A stretch of DNA of 64,000 nt from Polaromonas sp. (GTDB lineage Bacteria; Pseudomonadota; Gammaproteobacteria; Burkholderiales; Burkholderiaceae_C): the NCBI RefSeq assembly GCF_010365105.1, contig NZ_JAAFGZ010000013.1, positions 1 to 64,000 on the forward strand, in the 5' to 3' direction. The translations under genes and the position numbers were made by a program. Below are positions 43,172 to 52,732 of the stretch, piece by piece; position 1 is the stretch's first letter; the number at the start of each line of letters is the position of its first letter. The notes under the pieces are model-generated. The model worked only from the letters and a program-made list of their open reading frames with translations. It was not told where the DNA came from and searched no databases.

Positions 43172-44590
43172 ATGACGCAAAAGACCGAAAAGCGGATGGG
43201 CTTGGTTTCCCTTACCGTAATCACCATTATTAACATGATGGGCTCAGGCATTATTCTGCTACCAGCTAATTTAGCTAAGGTCGGGAATATTTCGATATTA
43301 TCGTGGGCTGTGACCGCGATTGGTGCGATTCTGCTTGCCTATGCCTTCGCACGGGCCGGCACCTATTCGAATCACCAGGGCGGCATGGGGGGCTACGCAG
43401 AGTATGCCCACGGCCGCTCCGGTAATTTCATGACCAATTACACATATTTTGTGTCACTGGCCATAGCGAACATTGCCATAGCCGTGACCACCGTGGGCTA
43501 CGGCGCTTCTTTTATGGGAATGAAGTTGTCGCCAATCAAAACCGCAGCGCTAACCATTGCCTGTTTGTGGCTGGCTTCGGCGCTCAATTTTGGCGGCCCA
43601 AAGATCACCGGCAAGATTGGAAACTTTACTATATGGGGCGTAATTATCCCGGTCGTGGGGATTTCAGTGATCGGCTGGTTCTGGTTTGATCCCCAACTCT
43701 ATCTATCCGCATGGAACCCTAAAAACATGCCACTATTTCAGGCGTTGAGCGCCTCGATATCCATCACTCTCTGGGCTTTTTTGGGCTTGGAATCGGCCAG
43801 TGCCAATAGCGATGTGGTGGACAACCCAAAGCGAAATGTGCCATTGGCTGTTTTAATAGCGACAGGGTTCACAGCAATTCTTTATATTGCTTCTACGAGT
43901 GTCATCGCCGGCATCGTGCCAATTAACCAACTGGCTCAATCCAATGCGCCCTTCGGACTCGTTTTCGCACAAATCCTGGATCCGACGGTGGGCAAGGTCG
44001 TCATTGGCCTGATGGTGCTCTCATGCTTCGGCTCTTTGCTTGGCTGGCAGTTCACAATTGCCGAGGTTGCACGTTCCTCTGCGGTAACGGGCTATTTTTT
44101 CCAGTTTTTCGCTAAAGTTAACGCTTCGGGTGCACCCATCATCGGCATGTGCGTGATCACTGCAGCACAGACCCTGCTTTCGTTGCTGACCATCAGTCCC
44201 ACTCTCAACGGACAGTTCACCGTCTTGGTGAATTTAGCTGTGATGACCAATCTGATTCCGTATATTTTGTCAATGTCAGCTCTCAGTTCCCTGCAGACGG
44301 CAGAGAATATCAAACCTGCTTCTGCACGAACCGCCAATATCGTTGCTTTCATTGCAGGTCTCTACAGCTTGTATGCGCTCTATACAACTGGTACCGAATC
44401 AATGATGTACGGTGGTTTGGTCACTTTTGCGGGCTGGATGCTGTACAGCCTAGTTGCGGCGAGACTTGATCACCGTCCGGTACGCCAGCCAGGTGCGGGA
44501 GAAACACCGATACTCTCGAATTCGGGAGGGCAATTGACCGCCGTGGGTGCCGCACAGCAGTCTGCGTCTGATAAACCACCGCGGGCCTGA
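43172..44590 (+). CDS. potE: Putrescine-ornithine antiporter
   Basis: A 472-residue APC-superfamily transporter with about 12 hydrophobic segments. The start, LVSLTVITIINMMGSGIILLP, carries the GSG-x-I substrate motif of helix 1; LWAFLGLESASANSDVV is the conserved helix 6 region. PotE swaps external ornithine for internal putrescine and so completes proton consumption with SpeF. The C-terminal tail (from about residue 440) is a longer polar end than in E. coli. Three bases separate it from speF. Confidence 0.92.
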   Translation: MTQKTEKRMGLVSLTVITIINMMGSGIILLPANLAKVGNISILSWAVTAIGAILLAYAFARAGTYSNHQGGMGGYAEYAHGRSGNFMTNYTYFVSLAIANIAIAVTTVGYGASFMGMKLSPIKTAALTIACLWLASALNFGGPKITGKIGNFTIWGVIIPVVGISVIGWFWFDPQLYLSAWNPKNMPLFQALSASISITLWAFLGLESASANSDVVDNPKRNVPLAVLIATGFTAILYIASTSVIAGIVPINQLAQSNAPFGLVFAQILDPTVGKVVIGLMVLSCFGSLLGWQFTIAEVARSSAVTGYFFQFFAKVNASGAPIIGMCVITAAQTLLSLLTISPTLNGQFTVLVNLAVMTNLIPYILSMSALSSLQTAENIKPASARTANIVAFIAGLYSLYALYTTGTESMMYGGLVTFAGWMLYSLVAARLDHRPVRQPGAGETPILSNSGGQLTAVGAAQQSASDKPPRA

Positions 44591-45044
44591 TCGAATTACC
44601 CACAGATCCACCAGGACGATTGTGCGCAATTGTGTTCAGCACCGCGGAAAATCTGAACACACAGCAATGTGTGAAGACTGCTTAAAGCTGACAAAAAAAG
44701 GATTTATCAGGATAAGTTATAGGTTAACCTGAGTTCCGGATAAGGCGCCCGGCTGATGGTTGTTTATAAACTACTTATTGACCAATGCTTGTCGCACAAA
44801 TCCGAGGAACGCGACGAACTCCCCCCGTTGTCTCCAGTGTTATTTTTTCGCGTTTTTATGTCACATTGAGGGGCCATCTGTGGCAGCGTGGATAGGTCCT
44901 CAAGCCAAATTCACCTTCTCTTTTCCATTGACACGTACGAGGTCTTTTAAATTTACCAATAGCGACAGGACGGGCGAGGAAAAGGTGAATGGCATACGGT
45001 CTGTAGCCAACGAAAAAACCATTACTTAACGCAATCCTGGCGCC
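44591..45044. other. Intergenic region between potE and the efflux operon
   Basis: About 450 moderately AT-rich bases, without a supported gene or clear terminator. The composition changes back to GC-rich at the tolC-like gene. Confidence 0.4.
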
Positions 45045-46445
45045 ATGAATTCACCGTACTTCCTGCTGACAGCTATGCTGTGCCTGGTGACCTGCGCTCC
45101 GGTGAGGGCCCAGGTACAAGCCATGACTTTTGAAACCGCCTGGGAGCGTGTCAAGAGCGGCTCCGACCAGCTGGCGGCCGCACAGGCGGTGGTTGACAGC
45201 AAGATCTTGCAGGAGCGCGGCCTCAAAGGTCTGGGCGGGCCTGTCGTGAGCCTGTCAGCGGCAGCCTATGCCTACAACGCCAATCTGGATGTCAACCTCG
45301 ATCCCGTCAACCAGCGGCTGACGCAAATCAGCCAGCAGTTGCCGATTCCCCTGCAAAACCTGCCCATTCCACTGCCCGTGCCGCAGTTCCCTGCCAGCTA
45401 TACCTTCAACCGGCATGACACCGGCACCACCCAATCCATCTCGGCCGTGTGGCCGATTTACGCAGGCGGTGCCAGCGACGCGGTGCGGGGCTTTGTCGCC
45501 GCCCAGGGCAGCGAAGCGCGCGCCGACGCCGACAAGACAGGCCATGAACTGGCCACCCTTTTGGTCCAGCGCTATTTCGGCGCGCAGCTCGCTGGCAAGG
45601 CGGCGGCGCTGCGCAAAGCGGCGCTGGACGACATCCGCCAGCATGACGCCGCCACCGCCAAAATGCTGTCGGCTGGTGTTATCTCCCGGGTCGAGCGACT
45701 GCAGACGCAGCAGGCCTACGAAGAAGCCCGGCGCAATGCCCTCAAGGCGCAGGACGACGCGGAACTGGCCGCGATTGCGCTGGCCCGCACCGTCAAGTCG
45801 GAAAGCATCGTCAAGCCCGCAACGCCGCTTTTTGTCATCACGCAGCCGATCGAGCCGCTGCCCCATTTTCTGGATCAGGCCCTGCTGCTGCACCCGGGCC
45901 TGGCCAAGGTCAATGCGAAAAGATCCCAGGCCGAGCAACTGCACCAAGGCCAGGAAGCGCTTCGAAAACCACAGGTTTTTGCTTTTGGCCAGCGCGAGCT
46001 GAAAACCGGCAGTGCCAACTGGATAGGCGGCCTGGGCGTGCGCTGGACACTGTTTGATGCGGTGGACCGCAACGCGCTGGCCGCCGCATCAAACAAGCAG
46101 ATCGAGCAGGCTGAACGCAGCGAAGCGCAGGCACGCAGCGACATTGGCCTGCTGGTCGAAAAAAACTGGCGCAGCGTGGAACAGACGCGCCAGCAGTTCT
46201 TGGCCACCGCCGCCGGCGTGGCGCTTTCGCGTGAGGTGTTGCGGCTGCGCACGGCGGCACTGCGTGAAGGCACCGGAACAGCACTGGAACTGATCGACGC
46301 CGAGGTCAACCAGGCCAAGGTGGAGACGGAACGCGCGCAGGTCGCTTATGACTACGTGCTGGCGCTGGCCCGCCTGCTCGAGAGCTGCGGGCTATCGGAA
46401 GAGTTCAGCCGCTACATCCAGCGCGCTGACGTGAAAATGAATTGA
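45045..46445 (+). CDS. TolC-family outer-membrane efflux protein
   Basis: A 466-residue protein with an N-terminal signal peptide (FLLTAMLCLVTCAPVRAQ). Two long heptad-like helical hairpins follow (residues 150-250 and 330-440), with segments such as YEEARRNALKAQDDAELAAI and the C-terminal QAKVETERAQVAYDYVLALARL typical of OEP domains. Between them is GLGVRWTLFDAVDR, the second outer-membrane strand region. It should form the trimeric exit duct for the downstream HlyD/ABC-2 proteins, which follow after 2 bases. Confidence 0.9.
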   Translation: MNSPYFLLTAMLCLVTCAPVRAQVQAMTFETAWERVKSGSDQLAAAQAVVDSKILQERGLKGLGGPVVSLSAAAYAYNANLDVNLDPVNQRLTQISQQLPIPLQNLPIPLPVPQFPASYTFNRHDTGTTQSISAVWPIYAGGASDAVRGFVAAQGSEARADADKTGHELATLLVQRYFGAQLAGKAAALRKAALDDIRQHDAATAKMLSAGVISRVERLQTQQAYEEARRNALKAQDDAELAAIALARTVKSESIVKPATPLFVITQPIEPLPHFLDQALLLHPGLAKVNAKRSQAEQLHQGQEALRKPQVFAFGQRELKTGSANWIGGLGVRWTLFDAVDRNALAAASNKQIEQAERSEAQARSDIGLLVEKNWRSVEQTRQQFLATAAGVALSREVLRLRTAALREGTGTALELIDAEVNQAKVETERAQVAYDYVLALARLLESCGLSEEFSRYIQRADVKMN

Positions 46446-46447
46446 CC

Positions 46448-47419
46448 ATGAACAAGAAAAATATCGGCATGGCCGTTGCAGCGGCCGCATTAGTCGCCTT
46501 GCTGGCTTATGGCGTCTGGCGCGCCTCCCAGCCACCACCAGCGGTATTCCAGGGCCAGATGGAAGCCCGGGAAACCGACATTGCGCCCAAAGTCACGGCC
46601 CGCATTTCGGAAGTGCTGGTGCAAGAAGGCGACCAGATTGCCGCCGGCGCCACGCTGATGCGCACCGACAGCCCCGAAGTGGCTGCCAAGCTGGCGCAAG
46701 CCACCGCCGCGCAGCAAGCGGCTCAGGCCGTCGCCGACAAGGCGCAAAACGGCGCCCGCCCGCAAGAGCTGGAGATGGCTAGATTGCAATGGCAGCGGGC
46801 GCAGGCCGCTGCCGACCTCGCCCAGACCTCCTTCAGGCGCGTTGACGGCCTGGCCCGGGAAGGGCTGGTGGCCGCGCAAAAACGCGACGAAGCCGAAACC
46901 AACTTCAAAACCTCGCGCGACCAGGCGGCCACGGCCAAAGCGCAGTACGACATGGCGCGCATCGGTGCCCGCCCCGAGGACAAGGCGGCAGCCAATGCGC
47001 AGGCGCGCCAGGTCGCGGGGGTGGTGGCCGAAGCCCAGGCCGCCAAAGCCGAGACCGAACTCAAGAGCCCGGTGGCGGGCGAGGTCGCCAAGGTGCTGGC
47101 CAGGGTCGGCGAACTCTCGCCGCAGGGCGTGGCGGTGGTGACCGTGGTCGATCTGAAAGACCAGTGGGTGGTGCTCAATGTGCGCGAAGACCACTTGCAG
47201 CGCTTCGCCAAGAATGCCGAGTTTGACGCCGTGCTGCCCGCACTGGACAACAAAGCCGTCCGTTTCAAGGTCTTCTACAGCGCCGCCCTGCCCGACTTCG
47301 CCACTTGGCGCGCCACCCGCGCCGGCCAGGGCTTTGACGCGCGCACCTTTGAAGTCCGAGCCAGGCCCGCCTCGCCGATTGAGGGCGCGCGCCCGGGCAT
47401 GAGTGTGCTGGTTCAATGA
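46448..47419 (+). CDS. HlyD/EmrA-type membrane-fusion protein
   Basis: A 323-residue periplasmic adaptor with one N-terminal membrane anchor (IGMAVAAAALVALLAYGVW). A lipoyl-like half (VTARISEVLVQEGDQIAAGATLM) is followed by a long Ala/Gln coiled-coil hairpin (residues 75-190), the second lipoyl half (AETELKSPVAGEVAKVLARVGEL) and a beta-barrel end. It links the ABC-2 permeases to the TolC-like duct. The stop lies 22 bases before the preferred start of the first permease. Confidence 0.9.
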   Translation: MNKKNIGMAVAAAALVALLAYGVWRASQPPPAVFQGQMEARETDIAPKVTARISEVLVQEGDQIAAGATLMRTDSPEVAAKLAQATAAQQAAQAVADKAQNGARPQELEMARLQWQRAQAAADLAQTSFRRVDGLAREGLVAAQKRDEAETNFKTSRDQAATAKAQYDMARIGARPEDKAAANAQARQVAGVVAEAQAAKAETELKSPVAGEVAKVLARVGELSPQGVAVVTVVDLKDQWVVLNVREDHLQRFAKNAEFDAVLPALDNKAVRFKVFYSAALPDFATWRATRAGQGFDARTFEVRARPASPIEGARPGMSVLVQ

Positions 47420-47441
47420 GCCGTCCGCCGCGCGACTGAAC

Positions 47442-48626
47442 ATGGGATTTGCTCAGGCATTCGCCACCAGCGCGCGCCGTGAAGCCGCCTGGCTTAAGCG
47501 CAGCCGCTGGGATCTGGCGATGATTTCGTGGGTGCCGTTGCTGGCCGTGGCCTTCCTCTGGTGGACCTTCTCGGCCGGCCTGCCCAACCGCTTGCCAATA
47601 GGCGTGCTGGACCAGGACCACTCGGCCCAGTCGCGCCAGCTGATCCGATTTTTGCAAGCCACGCCCGGCCTGCAGGTGGTGCGAGCCTACGACAACACCA
47701 CCGACGTCACACAGGCCATGCGAAGCGTGGAGGTCTATGCGGTCGTCAGCATTCCGCCCGACTTTGCGCGCAGCCTCAAGCTAGGCCGGGCCGCGCAGGT
47801 CACGCTGCTGCACAACGCCCAGTTGGGTACGCATTCAAGCCTGATTCAGCGCGATGTACGCAACGCCGTCGGCACGCTGTCGGCCGGCATAGAGCTGGCG
47901 GCTCGCAACAAACGCGGCGAGCCGGCACTGACCACGCAAGTCTCGATGGAGCCCATCAAGACCAGCCTGGTGACGCTGTTCAATCCTTCGCTCAATTATG
48001 AGCAGTTCCTGGCCGCCGCGCTGATTCCCGCGCTGCTGCACATTCTGGCGATGACCGCCGGCGCCTGGGCGGTGGGCCGGGAACTGCGCGACCGCACCGT
48101 GGCCGACTGGCTGGGCCCACAAGCCGGCTGGGGCCGCACGGCGGCGGCCTTGCTGGGCAAATTGCTCTGGCCTTTGCTGGGTTTGGGCATGGTCGGCACG
48201 CTGGCCATGCTCTGGCTGACGCTGGGCCGGGGCTGGCATCCGCCGGGCTCGCTGGCCTGGGTCCTGCTGGCACTGTGGACCTTTCTGGCGCTGTCGCTGG
48301 CCATGGGCGCGTTGGCGTCAAGCGCCACCCGTTCGCTGCGAACGGCCTTGTCGACCACCGGCTTCATCACCGCACCGGCGTTTGCCTTTGGCGGCGTGGG
48401 GTTTCCCCTGCAGTCCATGCCGGTGCTGGCGCGAGGCTGGGCCGAACTGCTGCCCTACACCCATTACATCCGCCTGCAGATGGAACAGCTGCAAATGGCC
48501 GCGCCCCTGGCCTATTCGGCGCCAGCCCTCATGGCGCTTGCGTTATCAGCTATTTTTTTGGGAGCATGTTGCGTCCCGTTTTTGAAGCGTTGTTCTGGCC
48601 AGCCTGACACCTGGGGAGGCCGCTGA
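47442..48626 (+). CDS. ABC-2-type permease (YhhJ/YbhR-like), first copy
   Basis: A 394-residue ABC2_membrane_3 protein. One N-terminal helix (AMISWVPLLAVAFLWWTF) is followed by a large periplasmic domain (residues 50-180, with PIGVLDQDHS) and five more helices from residue 190, including ALLHILAMTAGAWAVGRELRD and the GFPLQSMPVL loop near the end. It should pair with the next permease. I prefer ATG 47442 over an earlier in-frame start inside the adaptor gene. Its TGA overlaps the next ATG. No ATP-binding subunit is encoded next to it. Confidence 0.88.
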   Translation: MGFAQAFATSARREAAWLKRSRWDLAMISWVPLLAVAFLWWTFSAGLPNRLPIGVLDQDHSAQSRQLIRFLQATPGLQVVRAYDNTTDVTQAMRSVEVYAVVSIPPDFARSLKLGRAAQVTLLHNAQLGTHSSLIQRDVRNAVGTLSAGIELAARNKRGEPALTTQVSMEPIKTSLVTLFNPSLNYEQFLAAALIPALLHILAMTAGAWAVGRELRDRTVADWLGPQAGWGRTAAALLGKLLWPLLGLGMVGTLAMLWLTLGRGWHPPGSLAWVLLALWTFLALSLAMGALASSATRSLRTALSTTGFITAPAFAFGGVGFPLQSMPVLARGWAELLPYTHYIRLQMEQLQMAAPLAYSAPALMALALSAIFLGACCVPFLKRCSGQPDTWGGR

Positions 48627-49756
48627 TGCAGACGCAAAGCAGCGTCTGGCGGGCCTGGGTGGACACGCTCAAAACCATTGCTGCTGACAAAGGCGTGTTG
48701 CTGCTCATCGCGATTGCACCGGTGATTTACGGGTTTTTCTACCCCTGGCCGTATGCGGAACAAGCCGTCACGCGCGTGCCGGTGGCCGTGGTGGACCTCG
48801 ACCACAGCAATCTGTCGCGCCAGATCACGCGTTTTGCCCAGGCCAGCCCGCGCATCGAAGTTCGCATGGTCATCGGCGACGAGCACCAGGCCCGGCAAGC
48901 CTTGTGGCGCGGCGAGATCGAGGGCTACGCCCTGTTGCCCAGAGACCTCAAGCGTGATGTGCTGCGCGGCAGCCCGGCCGTGGTCACGGTCGAGGCCAAC
49001 GGCAGTTACGCACTGCTCAACAAGGCGGTGCTGTCCGGCTTTGCCGAAGCCGTCGGCACCGTCTCGGCCGGCGTGGAAATCAGGAAACTCCAGGCCAGCG
49101 GCCAAAGTGCGCAGCAAGCCCAGGCCAGCCGCAACCCCATCAGCACCCAGATGGTGGCCCTGTTCAACCCGACCGAAGGCTACGGCAGCTACGTGGTGCC
49201 GGCCGTCGCCCTGTTGATCATCCAGCAGACGCTGCTCATGGGCGTGGCCATGCTGGTCGGGCTGTGGGCTGAAACCGGCCAGCACCGCGCCGATGCGGCA
49301 ACCTGGCTGGGCCGCATCCTCGGGTTTTCGAGCGTCGGCTACCTCAGCGGCCTGCTCTACTTTGGCTGGATTTTCTGGGCCCAGGATTTTCCGCGTGGCG
49401 CCAACACGGGCGGCGCCCTGGTGTTGCTGGCCTTCTACATTCCGGCCATCTGCACACTGGGCGCCTTGCTGGGCGTATGGTTCGGCAACCGCGAAAGGGC
49501 CTTGCAGGTGCTGCTGTTCACGGCTTTGCCCATGGCCTTTGTGTCAGGTTTTTCATGGCCTGCCGAAGCCCTGCCGGAGTTGCTGCAAGCCCTGCGCTGG
49601 CTGTTTCCGAGCACGGCGGGCATTCAGGCCTCGCTCAGGCTCAACCAGATGGGCGCGCCGCTGGTCGATGTCGCAGGCTGCCTGCTGATTTTGGCGGCAC
49701 TGGCCGCCTCGGCCGGCTGGCTGTTGCTGCGTGTTGCACGCCCGTCAAAAACCTGA
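48626..49756 (+). CDS. ABC-2-type permease, second copy
   Basis: A 376-residue homologue of the preceding permease with the same plan: first helix VLLLIAIAPVIYGFFYPW, periplasmic domain with VPVAVVDLDHSNLSRQ, and C-terminal helices from residue 190 (VVPAVALLIIQQTLLMGVAMLVGL) plus FSWPAEALPELLQAL. It overlaps the previous gene (ATG 48626 inside TGATG). The pair would form a heterodimeric channel. Whether it works with an ATPase encoded elsewhere, or by another energy source, cannot be told. Confidence 0.88.
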   Translation: MQTQSSVWRAWVDTLKTIAADKGVLLLIAIAPVIYGFFYPWPYAEQAVTRVPVAVVDLDHSNLSRQITRFAQASPRIEVRMVIGDEHQARQALWRGEIEGYALLPRDLKRDVLRGSPAVVTVEANGSYALLNKAVLSGFAEAVGTVSAGVEIRKLQASGQSAQQAQASRNPISTQMVALFNPTEGYGSYVVPAVALLIIQQTLLMGVAMLVGLWAETGQHRADAATWLGRILGFSSVGYLSGLLYFGWIFWAQDFPRGANTGGALVLLAFYIPAICTLGALLGVWFGNRERALQVLLFTALPMAFVSGFSWPAEALPELLQALRWLFPSTAGIQASLRLNQMGAPLVDVAGCLLILAALAASAGWLLLRVARPSKT

Positions 49757-49791
49757 GTGCTTCATCATTTCATGCCTTGCCCCGCGCCAGA

Positions 49792-50112
49792 TCACGCCGG
49801 GGTGGCGAGTTTGAGACCAATCACGCCAGTGATGATTAGCCCAAGGCTGACGAGGCGGCCGGTGTTGATCGCGTCGCCAAGCAGCACCATGCCGAGGATG
49901 GCCGTGCCCACGGCACCGATGCCAACCCAAATCGCGTAGGCAGTTCCGACCGGCAGCGTTTTCATGGCGATGCCGAGAAGCACTACGCTGACCACCATTG
50001 AAGCAGCGGTGCCGGCGGACGGCCAGAGGCGGGTAAAGCCCTCGGTGTATTTCAATCCAATCGCCCAGCCGATTTCAAAAAGGCCAGCGACAAAAAGAAT
50101 GAACCAGTTCAT
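49792..50112 (-). CDS. gdx: SMR-family guanidinium exporter (Gdx/SugE)
   Basis: A 106-residue protein with four transmembrane helices. [20 protein letters not shown] contains the essential Glu of helix 1 and the [12 protein letters not shown] signature of the SugE/Gdx branch, and [21 protein letters not shown] is helix 3 with the dimer GVG motif. Gdx proteins exchange guanidinium for protons; older annotations call them quaternary-ammonium pumps. A guanidine-II riboswitch-like pair of hairpins lies directly upstream, supporting guanidinium as substrate. The gene faces the efflux operon tail to tail. Confidence 0.92.
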   Translation of the reverse strand: MNWFILFVAGLFEIGWAIGLKYTEGFTRLWPSAGTAASMVVSVVLLGIAMKTLPVGTAYAIWVGIGAVGTAILGMVLLGDAINTGRLVSLGLIITGVIGLKLATPA

Positions 50113-50130
50113 GCAGTTTCCTCAAACGAT

Positions 50131-50180
50131 CTCAAGGTCGTCCATGAGCGGAGTTGGATACGCAAGGTCGTCCTGTGCGC
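50131..50180 (-). promoter_or_regulatory. Guanidine-II (mini-ykkC) riboswitch
   Basis: Two short hairpins with ACGA tetraloops stand in tandem in the leader of gdx. The distal one pairs GCGCA-(c)-AGG with CCTTGCGT around ACGA (50180-50160). The proximal one is CTCAtGG-ACGA-CCtTGAG (50148-50131). The ACGR loops, the two-hairpin layout with a short linker and the position just before the gdx ribosome site (GAGGAAA) match this riboswitch class, which turns genes on when guanidine binds. Confidence 0.85.
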
Positions 50181-50596
50181 CGACGCGGAGCGAACGTCCA
50201 CGTGCGAAAGTGGGATCGATTCTATTGGAAGTGGAGATTTCGGGGGCGAAAATGTCCGCTATGGCAGGGAGCGGACCGACAGATCGGGACTGTGAATTCA
50301 CCCAAAGTGCTCGTTACGGTCACCTGCCGGCGCACAATTGCGGGTCGGCTTTATAACGCAGAGCGAACATACAAGGGTGCGAACGCAGTTGGAGACATTT
50401 CTTAGGGGAAGAGGTACTTGGACATGCTCTCACCCACTTGATCATTTTGTAGCGGAGCAATTTCATCGCCCGCCTATATTCATTGACTTACACGCTGAAG
50501 TGACTAACTCAAGCTGCTTGTCTATGCGTTAGCGTACAGACGGTGCAGCGCCTCATGCACAGAATTGACTTCGTCCGAACCTTGCAGGAAAACAGA
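50181..50596. other. Intergenic region between gdx and oleate hydratase
   Basis: About 415 bases; beyond the riboswitch no gene or clear structure is visible. It must contain divergent promoters for gdx and the hydratase. Confidence 0.4.
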
Positions 50597-52618
50597 ATGC
50601 CCAGCCCAAATCCGCCCGAAATCGATAGCGCACGGCTAAAAACCCATATTGACGCTATGACCGAAACCGCGGTGGATTTAACACCCGATGCCTCGTCCCG
50701 GCATCTGCATAACGGCCTCGATACGGCGCTCCCTCCCGCTGACTTGCACGGAAGCTATACCAATAATCGCCCGCTCCCGACCGAAGGCATTGCTGACCGC
50801 CATGTCTATATCGTCGGCAGCGGCATAGCAGGCCTGTCCGCAGCCTTCTTTCTGATCCGTGATGGCCATATGCCAGCCAAAAACATTACCTTTCTGGAAG
50901 CGCTGGATGTCGAAGGGGGCGCAATTGATGGCGCGGGCAATGCCGAGGACGGCTATATCGTCCGCGGTGGCCGCGAGATGGATATGACCTATCAGAACTT
51001 CTGGGACGTTTTCTCGGAAATACCGGCGTTGGAGCTGCCCGCGCCCTTTACCGTACTGGACGAATACCGGATCGTCAATGACGCCGACAAGAACTTCTCA
51101 AAGGCGCGGCTTCTTGAAAAACAGGGCCAGATCAAGGATTTCTCCACCATGGGGCTGGGCAAGCTGCAGCAGATAGAACTGATGAAACTGCTACTGGCGC
51201 GCAAGGAGGATCTGGACGACATCACGGTGGAGGAATGGTTCAGCAAAGATTTCCTCAATACCAATTTTTATATGTTCTGGCGCACCATGTTTGCCTTCCA
51301 GAACTGGCACTCGGTGTTGGAGATGAAGCTGTACATGCACCGCTTTCTGCACCTGATGGACGGGCTTAATGACATGACTTCGCTCGTCTTCCCCAAGTAC
51401 AACCAGTACGACAGCTTCGTGCGCCCCTTGATGGATTGGCTCAAGGACAAAGGCGTAAAAACCCAGTACAACACCCTCGTTTCTGACCTGGAGATCAAGG
51501 CCAGCGGCAAGACGCTAGTCACCACGGCGATCAAATGCCGCCACAAGAACAAGGACGAGACCATCAAGATCGGGCCTCGCGATCTGGTCTTCGTCACCAC
51601 CGGCTCAATCGTCGAGGACACCGCCTATGGTGACGGCGATACGGTGCCCCAACTCACGATGGGTGCGCACATTCCGGCTGCTGGCTCGGGATGGCAGCTG
51701 TGGAAGAACCTCGCGCTGAAATCCCCGGTTTTTGGGCGGCCTGAAAAATTCTGCGGCAATGTTCCCGCCTCCATGTGGGAATCGGCAACGCTGACCTGCA
51801 AGCGCTCGCCGCTGATGGGCAAACTCAAAGCGTTGTCGGTCAATGATCCTTATTCAGGTAAAACGGCGTCCGGCGGCATCATTACCTTTACCGATTCAAG
51901 CTGGCTGATGAGTTTCACCGTCAATCGCCAGCCGCATTTTCCAGACCAGCCCGATGATGTGATTGTGGTCTGGGTGTATGCGCTCATCATGGACAAGCCC
52001 GGAGACCACATCAAAAAGCCGATGGTGGAGTGCACCGGGAATGAAATACTGACTGAAATGTGTTTTCACCTTGGCTTGATTGATCAAGTCGCAGAAGTGA
52101 TTGCTGCCACCAAAGTGCGCACCGCACTGATGCCCTACATCACCGGTCAATTCATGCCACGCGCCAAAGGCGATCGTCCGTGGGCAGTGCCTGATGGCAG
52201 CACCAACCTGGCCTGCCTTGGCCAGTTTGTGGAAACCCATAACGACGTGGTATTCACTTTGGAAAGTTCGGTCCGAACGGCCCGTATTGGGGTGTACAGC
52301 CTGCTGGGCATCAAGAAGCAGGTCCCCGATATCTTTCCTGGCCAGTACGACATTCGCCGATTGCTGCGTGCCACGCGTACCCTGAACAACGACGAGGCGT
52401 TTTTGGGTGAAGGCATCCTGCGCCGCCTTCTGGGTGGGACCTATTTCGAACATATCCTTCCCCTCGGCCCCGATGAGAAACCTGAAGATCTACACAAACC
52501 CGGATTGTTTGAGCAACAACTGGGCGCTTTGCGTAACGTCATCGAGAAAAGTTATATGCCGGAAACCCCGAAAATCTGGATTCAGTCTGCGATCGACGCG
52601 TTGCGAGGGCGGCGCTGA
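50597..52618 (+). CDS. ohyA: Oleate hydratase (MCRA family)
   Basis: A 673-residue FAD protein that adds water to cis-9 double bonds of fatty acids. It has the FAD-binding motif [17 protein letters not shown], then [34 protein letters not shown] (hydratase signature with the catalytic Glu), [21 protein letters not shown], and [22 protein letters not shown] ligand blocks. The length fits the long subfamily with an N-terminal extension. ATG 50597 follows GCAGGAAAAC; an in-frame start at 50543 lacks such a site. It stands alone. Hydroxylation may detoxify host- or plant-derived unsaturated acids. Confidence 0.93.
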   Translation: MPSPNPPEIDSARLKTHIDAMTETAVDLTPDASSRHLHNGLDTALPPADLHGSYTNNRPLPTEGIADRHVYIVGSGIAGLSAAFFLIRDGHMPAKNITFLEALDVEGGAIDGAGNAEDGYIVRGGREMDMTYQNFWDVFSEIPALELPAPFTVLDEYRIVNDADKNFSKARLLEKQGQIKDFSTMGLGKLQQIELMKLLLARKEDLDDITVEEWFSKDFLNTNFYMFWRTMFAFQNWHSVLEMKLYMHRFLHLMDGLNDMTSLVFPKYNQYDSFVRPLMDWLKDKGVKTQYNTLVSDLEIKASGKTLVTTAIKCRHKNKDETIKIGPRDLVFVTTGSIVEDTAYGDGDTVPQLTMGAHIPAAGSGWQLWKNLALKSPVFGRPEKFCGNVPASMWESATLTCKRSPLMGKLKALSVNDPYSGKTASGGIITFTDSSWLMSFTVNRQPHFPDQPDDVIVVWVYALIMDKPGDHIKKPMVECTGNEILTEMCFHLGLIDQVAEVIAATKVRTALMPYITGQFMPRAKGDRPWAVPDGSTNLACLGQFVETHNDVVFTLESSVRTARIGVYSLLGIKKQVPDIFPGQYDIRRLLRATRTLNNDEAFLGEGILRRLLGGTYFEHILPLGPDEKPEDLHKPGLFEQQLGALRNVIEKSYMPETPKIWIQSAIDALRGRR

Positions 52619-52732
52619 GCCCGATTGTGCGGGCCGATTCAGTGATGACTTCCCCGATAGCCATTATCGGCAGTCAGATCGCTGATGCACGTATCGCCTT
52701 CCGTACGTTGTCGTACCGAAGGCCTGGTTTCT

